Shown: piece after piece, positions 45,262 through 58,060 of the stretch
How the letters are laid out: each line of letters opens with the position of its first letter
Numbering within the stretch: the stretch's first letter is position 1
NCBI RefSeq assembly: GCF_022539505.1
Contig: NC_061510.1
Span: 229,659,322 to 229,723,321, forward strand
Direction of reading: 5' to 3'
DNA length: 64,000 nt
Source: Lolium rigidum
Lineage: Eukaryota > Streptophyta > Magnoliopsida > Poales > Poaceae
Made by a program: the position numbers and the translations under genes
The notes under the pieces: model-generated
Seen by the model: only the letters and a program-made list of their open reading frames with translations
Told to the model about the DNA's origin: nothing
The model's database searches: none

Positions 45262-46864
45262 GTGAGCTCCTTTCTTCCTCCCCTCTCTGTGCTTCTCCTC
45301 CTCTCTCTGCCTCTCCGGTTTCCTGTCTTGCTCCCTCATGATCATTGGATCAAGCAGGGGTGCCTTGTTAATTGCTTGCGGCTAGCCCTCCTCTCTGGTT
45401 GTGTCCTATTCTATGGAATTCTTGCAGTATCTAGCCTTTTTGGTACTCTAGTCTGGTTCAGAGATGAACATGAGCTTGCTCAAGCATTATGATCTTGATG
45501 CATTTCCCTGGATCATCCATGTATGGCTCAGTATGGTTGCATAGTTTAGCTGGGCTTGTTCTATGGTCCTAGTTTCCAAATGGAACTGGGTATTGGCACT
45601 GCCTGTGCAAGGTTGCAGTGGATGGTTTTGGCATGTTTAATTATCTGCTTGCTCGATTGTGCTACACAATGAGTAAATTCTTGAATGAATTACTTGCACA
45701 TACTTTTCCTATTAATTTATGCATGAGTAGCCATTATTTTCTTTATTGGAGCTGTGGCTCTAGTAGGATTTCATGTGCGTGATTGCTTTATTAGCAGTGA
45801 CATGATGTTGTTAGCTTGAGAAGTGACTTGGCTTTGATATGAACCGTGCACGTACAGTGATGATTTAAATAGGCATTTGTGCTTTGATTGCTGTTAGGGT
45901 AATTGCATGCAATGAACCGCAGTAGCAGCTTGCTGTTACTATTAGTATGCTCTCTAATGCTTCTAACTAGTTGGGTTTTGAATGAGTGGCTGGTTTTCAG
46001 TAGATGATCTTGATTGATTTCCACTGTTGTCCTTTTGATGTTGAAAATAGTGTATAGGCAGTAGCTATAGTACATAGCTTGCCTAATTGTCTGATGGTTT
46101 GCATCCAAATTAGCCTAGGTATTCTTTATTGATCATTTAGTAGATATGGTTATGGCTTATTTAAGTTTCCTTTGTTATGCTTCTTGTCTTGAAGTATAAT
46201 ATACTTGATTGGCTGGTATCATCTATCTAGTGATGATTTAGAGTGCCAGGTGATTTTGGTTTAGGCCAAATGATGATACACACCATTTTTATCAGCTATT
46301 CATGTTTAATGCAATGCCCTGGCTTTGCTATGATATGGATTGGATCCTCTGGATCCATTCCAGGTATTTGGTATACCTTGTTCCAGCTCCTAGACAAAGT
46401 ATTGTGTTGTTGTAGAGGTATTGCTAGTTGATTTTGATCAGCCTGCCCTTCTCCTCTTAGCTCCTAGCTTGCTCTTGATTTAAGTGATCATGGTAGGGAT
46501 CTGGTGATGGTTTTTGTTTGATGAACTAGATGAACCAGTGGTTCTTGATGAACTACTGTTGGTGATGTTCAAACCTTGATGTTTTTGTTTGATGAATGGT
46601 TTGCGGTGGTGCATTGTTAAATTTATAGCAAGCTTGTGAGCTTGCATGGTCGACAACACACCCTGTGAGGTGATGTATGTGTGCTTGTTTAACCTCACCA
46701 GTGTGGTGAGTTGCCTTGTGACTATGCAACTTGGTTGTGAGGGGCTGGCCCAATGGATGAGCTTGGCCAGATGATGATTATCACCCTGGTTACTTATTTT
46801 TGCTGACCAAGTGGCATTTCCACTTGTTTATTTCCATTTCTCTTTGTTTGTTTGATGTGTGCAG
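45262..46864 (+). other. Candidate intron of a plus-strand transcript in F
   Basis: Donor aag|gtgagc and acceptor tgtgcag|ggattc bound a T-rich interval after a GC-rich, exon-like block (44800-45261). A short exon and AATAAA at 47037 follow. Solo LTR H has the same arrangement. Confidence 0.4.
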
Positions 46865-47036
46865 GGATTCAAGAATAGAGAAGATCAAGATAATGTGATT
46901 CAAGAAGTAGTTTAGATTAGGATTTTACTTCTCTGTACAATCTTGTAATCTTCTTTTTTTATTTCCCCTTTGTCAAATTCATTTTCATTCTTGTATAGAG
47001 AATATTGTAAAGACAATGTATATGTGTTAAATTATC

Positions 47037-47070
47037 AATAAAGCTCAAGGTTTATCTATTGAGCTTTATT
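47037..47070. terminator. Hairpin with AATAAA on both strands (F)
   Basis: aataaagctcaa and ttgagctttatt form 12-bp inverted arms, so a poly(A) signal can be read in either direction. The loop is ten bases. Confidence 0.6.
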
Positions 47071-47366
47071 TATGTGTTGTTATCAAGTATTGACTTGTAT
47101 AATGTATATCTTGTTGAATTTGAATTATGAATTCCTATTCCTTATTATATGATGATTTCTCATTTTCATTAATTGTTTATAATTTCAAATTTGAATATCA
47201 ATTCAAATTCAAATCCCATCCAAATCCCTAGTTTCAAAAGAGATCATGTCAAAATTCATCGCAATCTCGCTACACTAAACCCTAGTTGCAATGAGAGAGA
47301 AACCTCGATCCCTTTTAGGTTTTATGCATTTAAGCGTGAAAATTTCCCCCGTCCTGGGACGTTACA

Positions 47367-47545
47367 CCGACCTATTCCTATGTCGGCACAGATCTGACCT
47401 ACCAGTTCGAGGCAGGAATCAATCCTCCATCTTCATTCTCGAGCAACTGGCTTCCTAGTTGGGCCATAGGCTTCACCACCATCTATGGGCCACTCGAGGT
47501 TGCCAGAATTGAGACCGTCATGGGCAATACCCTTCGGGTACCCAT
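47367..47545 (-). repeat. Tat-like LTR G, second part
   Basis: Resumes after F. The block around tctatgggccac matches the far end of the E LTR. The exact right boundary is uncertain; similarity is lost near 47545. Confidence 0.6.
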
Positions 47546-48197
47546 TATTAGTATACCTGGCTCGGACCAATATGGAGAAGGCCCAAGAAGACAACCCGAA
47601 GAAGTAGTTGACTAGGACTCTTGTAAAACAATAGGCTGGTTGCATATATAAAGCCAACCAGGGCACCAGGGGACAGATAGACAACATAGTTCCGCCTACG
47701 TTAACCCCCTGTAAACATACTTGCGATCATATACTGGATTGCTAGCAACACGTAGGGATCCTCGACCTAGTCCCGCTCCCAGAATCTACATCGTCGCTCT
47801 TCCCCGAAACTCAAGTCTACAATGCGTAGGCATTGGCGAGGTGATCACTCGTCAATTGGCGCCATCTGTGGGTATTACAACGACTGGATTTTTTCATCCG
47901 GGCGGGATCCGTCAAAATTTTGAGTTCGTCAGTAACATCATCAACAAGATCAAGAAATTAGAAAATACGGATTCAATTCGATGAATTACGCGGACGGGGG
48001 CTACTCGCGCGCGTACCATCACGTCGGCCAGCGATGCAAAAAACCAACGCAACACACAGGGCTCCACTGTTCACGCCAAGGTGAGATTTGTTTATTCTAC
48101 TATGACATAGATGATCTCGTTTTTGGATGCAGTTGCGTATCTGCCAGATATGTACGACAACAGGGGACCAAGCTCAGGAAGCAAGGCACCTATCGCG
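47546..48197 (+). repeat. Second Tat-like LTR end with primer site and leader (J)
   Basis: Plus-strand LTR features: TATATAAA at 47645-47652, an LTR end at gtca (47854) and a primer-site-like ttggcgccatctgtggg at 47856-47872. About 320 bases of leader follow and are cut at 48198 by K. It is head-to-head with G, so this is a junction of two elements. No gene is seen in the leader. Confidence 0.55.
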
Positions 48198-49594
48198 TGA
48201 TGACCCACAAGTATAGGGGGATCGCAACAGTCTTCGAGGGAAGTAAAACTCAAATTTATTGATTCGACACAAGGGGAGCCAAAGAATATTTATAAGCTTT
48301 AACAGATGAGTTGTCAATTAATTCACCTGCACCTGGAAATAGACTTGTCCGCAACAATTTATCACTAGTAACAGTTTTATAGCAGTGATAGTAGTGAAGT
48401 AACAGAAGTAATGAAATAGAAACAGCAGTAGCGATGATTGCAGTAGACAACATGATTAAAATAATGTAGGCACAGGGATGGATGAACGGGCGCTGCATGA
48501 ATGAGAGAGTCCATATAATAGCAAGACATAGGCATTGCGGGTAATGATGATAAAAGTATCCTAGCATAAGATAACCATAGGCGTGTGTTCCTATTTAGTC
48601 GTGCGTGCTCACAATGAGAAACTTGCACGACATCTTTTGTCCTACCAGCCTGTTGCAGTGGGGCCTCAAGGGAAACTACTGGTAATTAAGGTACTCCTTC
48701 TAATAGAGTACCCGAGCAAAGCATTAACACTCCGTGAACACACTTGATCCTCACATCATAGCCATCTCCTCCGGTTATCCCAATTTGTGTCACTTTGGGG
48801 CCTCGCGTTCCGGATAACAATATGTGTATACAACTTGCAGATATGATCAAAAACAATAATTATCATCATGAATCAATAACATGTTCAGATCTGAGATCAT
48901 GGCACTCGGGCACAAAGTGACAAGCATTAAGCATAGCAAGTTGCAACAATGTCAAAAATACTAACAACGAATAGTAGGCACTATGCCCATAAGAATCTTA
49001 TAGCTGTTACATGACCAATCTCATCCAATCCCTACCATCCCCTACAACCTACAGCGGGGAATTACTCACACATGGATGGGGGAATCATGGATGGGTGATG
49101 GAGAGGCGTTAGTGATGGCGATGATCTTCTCCAATTCCACGTCCCGGTAGGGTGCCAGAACGGAGTTTCTGGTCCCGGATTGGGGTTTCTGGTGGCAGCG
49201 GAGCAGTGGAACTCTTTGTGGAAAAACATCGAACCCCCTCGGTTTTCAGGTCAGGAGGCTTAATATAGTCGGGAGGAGAGGTCGAGGGAGCGGCCGAGGC
49301 GGCCAGACCACCCCTAGGCGCTGCCAAGCCTGGGCCGCGCCTAGGGTAGGTGTGGGCCCCTCGTGGCCCCACTCCATCTCATATTCTGGCTCCGTGAGTC
49401 TTCGGGTGAAATATGATTTTTGCGATATTTTTCGGGAATTTTCCTAAAAGTTGGATTTCTGCACAAAAACTAGACATCGAAGCAATTCTGCTGAAAACAA
49501 TGTTAGTCTGTGTTAGTTGCATTCAAAAGACACAAGATAGAGGGAAAACAACAACAAAAGTGTTTGGAAAAGTAGATACATTTTGGACGTATGA
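48198..49594 (-). repeat. Element K 3' LTR (Athila-like, 1397 bp)
   Basis: Plus strand begins tgatgacccacaag, a widespread grass LTR terminus, and ends ttttggacgtatga. The homologous end in B and C is gacgtatca, so the terminal dinucleotide has mutated. Confidence 0.8.
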
Positions 49595-50966
49595 ACTCCC
49601 CCCAAGCTTAGCTTATTGCTGTTCTCAAGCAATTCAGTGACAACTAAGTGCGATAACAGAACTTTCAGGAACCTATTTACTTCATATAATGTATATATTC
49701 TCATTACATGATCAAATACTTAGGAAATTCATAATAAGAAGCATGCAACTAAGGCTACTCAATAGTTATGCAGGCTATGAAAAGGTACCAACACAATAAT
49801 AAGCAACATGAAACATAAGTATCTACAGTATTGCAATGTTCATAATATGATATGATAAGATGATATCTGGCTTGCCCTATTTGTGGAGGAAAACATAAAT
49901 GCCGGGGCACCTCTGAAGTTCAAGAGAAGACTATAAGTATAAATATCGAAAGATTCAAGCATCACAGTTAAGCACAATAAATCTTATTCCGGGACAAGCA
50001 CATTAAACTAAAAATGATAGCTATGCTTTCAAGAAGGTGCTCGGAGAAAGGATGGTGACTCAACATAAAAGTATAAGATTGTCTCTTCGCAGAGGGAAGT
50101 AATATTGCTCATGTGCTAGAGCTTTTCATTTCAAATAGAATAGGAGTGTTGAATATATATATTTTGAGAGGTATGCATGTCTATGTCAACGACTGGCATT
50201 AAATGATTTATCATCCCTTCATATAGTGACCTCAAGAGCAGCTCCCATGTAGTTCTCCAATGCATGCCATTATTTAGGATCTCTCCAGTACATAATGTGC
50301 GGAGTAGTGTTTGTTTATTTTTTTATCTTATATTTCTTTTGGGATGGACACCCAACGACTTGCACTTTTTGCAATATTATGGACCAGCACATTATGCATG
50401 CTAGTCGCGGTATGAAGTCATGAAAGGACAATAAAGCACTTAATACTTCCTCATGAGCTAAAACAGGACACAAAACATGTGGTAATTTTGGAGGTTTAAA
50501 GGTAGCACACAAGCAATTCACTTTGGAGTGGTAGTGGAATACCACATATAGGTATGTATGGTGGACACAATTGGCACTTTTGTTTTTAGTGGTTGGGTGC
50601 ACGAGTAGATCTCATACTCATTACAAGTGAAGGCTAGCAATAGACTGGCAAGTGACAATCAAGAAAGCAGTAACTGTCATAATCATGCTTGCGACAAACA
50701 AAATTAACGGAAGCATTAAAGTAATACAAAAATTTCGAGGCAAGATAAATCATCGAGGCTTAAATGACTTTTGTTTTAATCTTATGCATGCTTGAGCATG
50801 TGCCAAGTCGATCCGAATGAAGCATTCAGAGGAGGATACCACAATGTCATATCGTTATAAGAATAAAACAATGCAAGCAAATATCTATATGACATGTTAC
50901 CTACTATAGTAAATTGGAACTAATAATGAGAGAGCATAAACTACCGAGCATCATTAAGTAGCATAC
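49595..50966 (-). mobile_element. Element K internal domain, first part
   Basis: Starts with a PPT-like ctccccccaagcttagc and follows the non-coding domain of B and C at low identity. No gene. Interrupted by H at catac (50962-50966). Confidence 0.7.
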
Positions 50967-53900
50967 TGTGGTGACCCTGCATACCACTGCATGTTGTAGT
51001 ATGCCAGTCGTTGATATAACATTCACGAAGTACCATTCCGCAAATATTACATCCCTCAGAGTAGTACAACAGAACATAGCAAGGTCCATAACTCATTCAC
51101 ATATTATTACAATTAACATACACATGTCGTCTCGGAGCTCCTCTTGGGTCCTCAGAGGGATACTCCTGGGTTCGAGGCGAACCCAACTTAACTTACAATA
51201 TATGAGTCTCATAAAGTGATACATTTATTTCCTCGAGCAGCTAAATATTAAGAGTTCGTGCTGCTCGGCTACAACTACTACTAGGTTTGTCTAGGCTTGA
51301 TCTCCACCGGAAGCCTCCCCGGTTCCGTAGACTATGAGATAGTCTACGCCTTCAACTCCTCCTGATAGGTCAGGTTCATCGTAGCCGATGATCTCTGCTT
51401 CTTCATTGTTGTCGCAGTCCCCTTCCAGACGATTCAGACAATCTAAGCATGGGATTTAAGAGTGGTATGAGTACGAGCGTACTCAACAAGTTCATTATAG
51501 ATAAGAGGTGTTTAATGCACTAGCTACGATATTAGACCAGAAAGTCTAATACCAATGCAAATTTTGATAAACATTTCTTCAAGAGATTGCTTTTATTTCA
51601 AAGAGCTATGTCCATCAGCCTTCACCGGTTTACTAGAACTTCATGGAGCTCCTTTCCGGCCGCGTTCGCAGTTCCTCAATCCCGGAACAGGGAGTGACGA
51701 GTCACGGTTCTTACACTCTGCAGAGGTGTGTTGCTTTACCCATAAGAGATCTTAACCTTGGTGCCAACCGGGCAGCTTTCCCGTCCACACTTCCTTCGGT
51801 GTGAGGCCCGGTATAAGGTCTAGCCAATCATGTTCCTCCGCTACCTCGAACACCCACCCTTTGTTGCATGCCCCGACCCTGGGTCCTCGCCGGTCCCATT
51901 ATTCCCATATATTTCGGGGTGGACCCCGACCACGACGACGATCCGGGATCGAACCAAACTCCTTCGCCGGTAGCTGCAACCCATCATAGACCGCAATACC
52001 GTGGGGACTTAGGACTCCCCAGCCTCACCAGCTTGCTCCTTCGGGCGACAAGTGTACTACGGACTATGCCGTGGGGACTTTAGGACTCCCCAGCCTCACC
52101 AGCTTGCCCCCTTGGATTACAAGTGTACTACGGTAAAGCGCATCCGTTGATGAACGAGAGGTGGAAACACTTTTGACTACTCCGTCCCACTCCGGATCTT
52201 ATGGTTAACACGGATATTACGGCACAAGAATCACTGGCGACATTTGTTGTTTAATCCTAGATGGATATATACCCGTGCAATGGAACCTCCACCATATCAA
52301 CACAATCCATGGTTCCATTGCCCACCACATAGTCATATTCATAGTTATGAAAGTAGTGGTTTTGATTTTTGTGCAATAGTGATAACCATAATACTTTGCA
52401 AGTAATTTGATAAAAATACTCAAATGACATGAGCAAGTGATGAACTTGCCTGAACACTGCAAAGTTTTGCAGTTGGAAGGTGTGGACTGACCCTTGTCCT
52501 CTGTCTCTGAAAAATAGGATCATTGTCCGATAAGGGCAATGGTTAAAGAAGCAGTTATGCATGATTCCAGTTTTAGGGTTTGTTCCCCCCTTCCGATGAT
52601 GTTATTATTTCATGTAAGAGGTTAATACTAAGAATGATTTGAGGACACTTGATTTAAAGTAAGATACAACCTTGAAATGTTGTCAAGGTGTTTTTTTTAA
52701 AGTCCAAATACATTAATGGACTTATTTTCATTATAGAAAATTAGGTGTGTGATTTAAATGATTATTTAAATCATCAAAATAGGACTTACTCTTAATTGTC
52801 ATCAAAAATTCTCTTTGATATTTTATTTAAATAGAGAATTTTATGCTGATTCTTTTTCATATTTTTAAGTTATTTTTAAGAGCTTTTATCAATTTTCTAT
52901 TGAATTTCAAAGTTTCATGTATTTATTGATTTGTGAAAAGACTGAAATACCCTTGGGCCCCACCTGTCAGGTGGCCCAACGGGTTAGGTCGAACCCGAGC
53001 CACCCTTTGGGCTCGGTCGGCCCATTCGTCCTCTCCTCTCTCCTCGCGCAGAAACCCTAACTTCTCTCCTCGCTCTCGCGGCGCCGTGGTCGCCGGCCGC
53101 CTTCGCCGAGATTCTCCGGCCGTCTCCGGCCATCTCCAGCGATGAGATGCGACGGATCTGGACCGCCACACGACGGCGCATCAGGTCCACCGGCTCGATC
53201 TGAACCTCGTCCTCTTCTTCGTTCGCCCCCGTCGCGTTCGCCCGCACGGTGATGCGTTGCTCACCGGCGCATCAGGTGCCGTGACGCCGCCGTGGTGTTG
53301 CCGTGGCGGTGCTGGGCGCTTGTGCTCAGCGACGCCAGGCCAGGCCGCGGCTTGGCGCTGCCGTGGTGACCCGTGCCGCCGTGCCGCCATGGCACGCTGT
53401 GGTGCTCCGCCCAGGTACACGCCACCATTTCTCCTCCTTCTTCTTCCTTCTTTGTGCTCTGCTCAAGTGGCTGGCCTGCCTCTCCCCGTGGAGATGCTGT
53501 GCCGTGCTCTACTGCTTGCTGTGCAAGTGCGCGTGCTATAGCTGCCCTTCTGGCTAGCTGCTGCTCTTGCTCGGCTGCTGTTATGTGTGCTGATGCTATG
53601 CATATCTTTGCCTTGCTACACTATGGCTTCTGTGCAACATTTCCTATGCTAGGTGCTTGCTTGAGCTTGTATTTCTTGCTTGAAACTGTCCCTGTGCCTC
53701 AGTGCTTGATACTACTATCGCTAGTTCATCAGGTGTATTCAATTACTTGCCCTGACTTGATTGTGGTGTGTAATCCTTGCAAATTTGCAAGTGTCAGTAC
53801 CCCTGAGTTAGTTCATTGTGTTCAGATACATGATTATGCTCATTTGAGCATTACTGTTGGCTTATCAGTGCGATTCAGTGATGCTTTGATATGTGCCTTG

Positions 53901-56046
53901 CTTGTGTATTATGATCCAGTGGTTCATCAAGCCTTTGATGTGCTTCTGGATACAATTATAAAGTCATTAATTCAGTTATCTAATTATTCAGTTAGGACTT
54001 GGTTGGATTTCTTCAGTAGCTGGCTAATTCCTGATAATATGCTTGGCTATGGCCATCTGTAACCAGTGCTAGCAAGCTCAGATGATCATATGATCATGAG
54101 TTGCTTGTGAGATATGTTGTTTCCTGTCCGTGCCTCACTTGTTGCCCTCTGTGTGATGTGTGTTCATCACACAAGCTTGGCCTGATGTGTGATGGTGCTT
54201 GCTCAAGCATCATCTGATGCTTGCAATGATCCATTGGATCATCTGCAAGGCTCTGGTGCTTTGATTACTTGTGTAGTTCATTTATCTGTATTAGCTTGCT
54301 TTATTAAATGGATAAATGATGTGAACTGCCTTGCAGTGATGATCATATTACTTGAATTAGCTAGGGCTAGTTGGATGACAACCACTGGTTGGTACCCTAG
54401 CCCTCTCCTGAACCCTACTGGGTGATGATGTGGTGGCTTAAGGTTTTGGTTATGGGTTGAGGTGGCCCTGGCAACTCTTTGATGCTGCCATGGGTAGCTC
54501 CCCCTCTCTGTGGCTTGTTGTGGCTTGGTGGATACATCTCTGGCAATCCTTGTTGGATTTCCAGTGTTCTTTGCTGTTGACAAACTAGAATAGGCACAAG
54601 TGCCTATCTGTCTGATGGTTAGCAAACCATGTAGTGCTAGGTGAGTTGGAATGGCTATTTAGGATCAAATCCATGATGGATTTCTCTGGTTGTGTCACTA
54701 TGTTGACACAACCAATGTTCCCTTGGTTATTTTCCTTCTAGCCTTTGCTTTATTTACTGGCACCAAATGGTTTTGCAACCAAGTGATGATACATCCAGGT
54801 TTTCCTACCCTTATTTGATTCTGTGATGCATGTGTATGCTTATTGATGAGCAAAGCATGTGTTTGCTCGAGTTCTTTTGTGTATACCTCACTCCGGCTCC
54901 TAGAAAATGAGTGTTGGTGTAGAGATTTTGCTTCTGTGATGATCTTGTGGTTGGTTTACTTGCCCTGCTCCTCCTGGTGATCTTGTGCTTGATCTACTCC
55001 ATGGTTTGCTTCTCAACAGGAAACAGTTCCTTGCTTGAGTTGTTCCTGGATGAGAGTTATGGCTATGTGTTCTTCCTGTTCTAAGTGTTCTTGTTCTCTG
55101 ATGACTTACCAAGTTGCCTGCCGATGAATGAGCTAGGGTTTGCTTCTGAAAAGCTTATATGTGATGCTCCCTTGCTCTCCCTGGTCGACAGCTCTTGCTT
55201 GTCACTTTGGTGACTCACTGTGTGTGTGTGCTGCATGCACACAGCCCTGTGAGCAGGCTGTGTGTGTGTATAGGCATGTGCTGTGCACCTGGACCGGGAA
55301 CTTGGCTGTGGCATGGATCAGCTCGGCAGCTTGATCATATCCCCTTCATTTCCTTTATTTGTTAACCTGCCAAGTGGCTTTGCCACTTGGCTTAATGCTG
55401 GTTTTGCTTTGATTTGTGCAGGGAATCAACAATTGATCAAAAATGGACATGGAGTTCATCAAATCCAAGATCAAGTGAAGATGATCTTGTAGTATTTAGA
55501 CTAGGGTCATTACTTGTACTTTTCTTTTTATTCTCTTTTATTTTTTTCAATTTCACCAATTCTTGTGATGTGTTGTAATTCATTTATTTTCTCTTATGAA
55601 TATTGTAATGACAATGTAAATTGTGTGATGATCAATAAAGCTCAAAGTTTTCCCTAATGAGCTTTACTTTATTATAATTGTTCATTTTGTTTATTATTGA
55701 TTATTTACTTAATGAATTTCCTCACAATGGAATTATTTAGGGTAATTATTTAATGTTTGAATTTGAAATTCAAATTCATCATTGGTTTGAATTTAACCAT
55801 GACACTTCATTTAGAATTCAATAATGCAAACTCTCCCCTCTCTTCTCAAAACCTTAAAGTAGTGAAGTGAGATGCAAGTTTGTTGCACTCTCGAAACCCT
55901 AACCCTGTAAGGTGTCGAGAGAGAAACTTGTCCCCCTTCGATGTAGTTTTTGTTTAAAAGCGCGAAATTTCCCCAGAATTTACTATGCAATGCACATCCC
56001 TTTCTAAAGTCTACCCCTCGATCGTCTCTAAACCTGGGACATTACA
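50967..56046 (-). mobile_element. Solo LTR H (5080 bp)
   Basis: Plus strand runs tgtggtgaccc to gggacattaca, with perfect TSD catac at 50962-50966 and 56047-56051. Same family as F but about 500 bases longer and clearly diverged. No internal coding region. A 229-codon frame at 53373-54062 runs across the candidate splice donor and is not conserved in F, so I do not call it. Confidence 0.85.
53415..55421 (+). other. Candidate intron of a plus-strand transcript in H
   Basis: Donor ccag|gtacac and acceptor tgtgcag|ggaatc, in the positions that match the F candidate. AATAAA follows at 55634-55639 with an imperfect gagctttactttatt downstream. Confidence 0.4.
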
Positions 56047-56051
56047 CATAC

Positions 56052-56780
56052 ACCTTACACAAACAAACTAAGCATGTACACATACATGAGTATATGTACA
56101 AAAAAAATAGAGTTCATATCAGCCTCTCACCACAACTCGAATTATCGTGACCGTCATCATTGCTCTTTACTTGTGTGACTTGAATAATAAGAAATGATAA
56201 CCAAGCTTCAATGAAGTCACGAAAGACCGTTGAACCCTGCAGCAAATTTACAAAACCAAAGAAGAAGAACAAATATTTTTGGGTTTTCGATTTTTAATTA
56301 ATCAACACACAAAGCAAAATCTTTTTAGATTTTTGAATAGCAAACCATAAGGGGAAAATGAAGCAAACTAAAGAAGAAAATGAAGAGAAACAACAGAAAT
56401 ATTTTTGGATTTTTTATATTTTGGAAAGTAGAAACAAAAGCAAGAACAACGAAAAGAAAGAAAAACACGCAATGCAACTAGTGACAGAAATCTGCCAACC
56501 CAGAACAGCAGGTAAAGATCGATTTTTTAAAAAATGTTCTGTAGCTTAGCTCGAAAAGTGCTCAACTAACGAAAGTTAGATAACAATCTGCGGCATATGC
56601 TCAAAAAATGGCAGCTAAAAGTTCCATTCTGGCTATTTATAGGTCAGGCCGGGGAACGTGCTAAATAAAACCCCTCGTGCGATTTTCGTAAAAGAAAATT
56701 CTCTCGTGTGATCCGAGTATTTTTTTTACCTGAACAGTGGGTTTCCCCACTCCTTGTTTAATTTTATTTTAATAATTAGA
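56052..56780 (-). mobile_element. Element K internal domain, second part (end uncertain)
   Basis: After H the AT-rich sequence keeps landmarks of the shared domain (gacagaaatctgcc, then cagaacagca, then a gctcaa block). It fades out around 56780; no 5' LTR is seen. No gene. Confidence 0.5.
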
Positions 56781-56879
56781 GGAGTTTGTACAAAGTTTCT
56801 AAAGAGAAGCAACTAGGAAAAAATGGAAACCTATACATTTCCAACTGTCTGAAGCTTGTCACCCAGTTCCAAAGGCTCA

Positions 56880-58060
56880 AATAATATTTTCTCTTGGCCT
56901 TGTGCACCAGGAGAGCCATTTATTCTTTGAACTTTTTGCGGCATCGAGAAAGACTAGGGGTGACCCCTTTGAAAATGTAGTAATTCGTCGTAGTCCATAT
57001 GGCCCAAGAAATCAACATAATAATCTCCATAAAGAAAGGCACCCGTAATTGAGCTCTGAGATCAGAAATTGCCCGGGGAATATCAAAATCCAATGGAGGA
57101 GCCCATTGAGGACATACATAGGACCAACAATGAACTCCAAAAGGACGCTGAAAGAATAAATGATTCCTGGTCTCCAGAGCACCTTGATCACACATGGTGC
57201 ATGTGTAGTCATTCATGAAGAAATGCTTTCGTTGCAGCATAGCCCTGGTATATAAACGATTATGAATGAGAAGACAACATAAAACTTTGTGTTTGTCCTG
57301 ACAACAGCCTTTCCAGATCCAATTAAGGGCAGCACATCCATTGCCATCACCAATGAGAAATTTTGTAAGCAGAAGAGACCTTAAAGCTTGTAGTTGAGTC
57401 CAACACTACCCATCGATCATGTTCTTCATCTAGACGCACCTCGGTGGCCAAAGCTTGTAGTTGGTGAAATTCAGCCATTGCTTCCATAGAAATGGGCAAA
57501 TGAAGCATATCTGTGAAATCATTCATCGTGAATGCCGCAGACAATGTGATATTTTTATTTTTCACAAATGAAAAGAATATGAGGCTAAGCCACTCTAAGT
57601 GGAGCACCACGCCAAGCATCATGCCACAAGATAATAGACTGTCCATCCATTTGTTGGCATGTGGCAAGTTGCGTATAAGCAGGAAGGGCCTTCGGACAAT
57701 ATCTCCACCAAAAGAAATATCTCTAGTGCGCAAAGGAGGAAGACAGCTGTAGTATAGCTCCCAAGCAAGATTCGCCCAAGGAAAATTGGCATTGATTGTA
57801 AAATTTATGCAGATGCTTCATGAGAAGACAATCATTTTGTATAGATAGATTGAGGACTCCAAGACCACCTTTCTCTTTAGGCCTAGACCAAATCCCACGC
57901 AGCAAGAGGTGGATTTTTCTTATTGGCATCTTTGTCTCTCCAGAGGCAATGCCTTCTATACTTATCACATTCATCCAAAACCCATTGCTATATTTTGAGA
58001 GTACTTAGACAAAAAATTGTCAAAGAGGAGGGAACTGAGTTGACCAACCTCAGTTTGCTA
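56880..58060 (-). pseudogene. L1-type LINE remnant (RT C-terminus and zinc-binding reverse transcriptase region)
   Basis: Minus-strand fragments appear in the order expected of a plant LINE ORF2 tail. At 57974-57723, RPKEKGGLGVLNLSIQND is the block after the RT domain. At 57733-57347 lies the linker (TTSFKVSSAYK). At 57240-56920, MLQRKHF, CTMCDQGALETRNHLFF and a Trp-rich tail form the zf-RVT region. Several frameshifts and stops separate them. No poly(A) tail or target site duplication was identified. This enzyme would have copied LINE RNA at the target site; the copy is dead. Confidence 0.85.

Larger units (their letters stand above)
42793..47366 (-). mobile_element. Solo LTR F (4574 bp)
   Basis: Plus strand runs tgcggtgaccc to gggacgttaca. 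Flanks are ccggc (42788-42792) and ccgac (47367-47371), a TSD with one mismatch. No internal region or second LTR is present. It has the same ends and overall layout as H. The minus strand starts TGTAACGTCCCAGG, the usual start of chromovirus-type LTRs, hence the strand given. No protein gene is supported; frames such as 45055-45492 read through splice-like sites. Confidence 0.75.

Noticed and set aside
53373..54062. 229-codon open frame in solo LTR H
   Set aside because: It crosses a candidate splice donor, is rich in Cys/Leu/Ser like translated intron sequence, and is not preserved in F.
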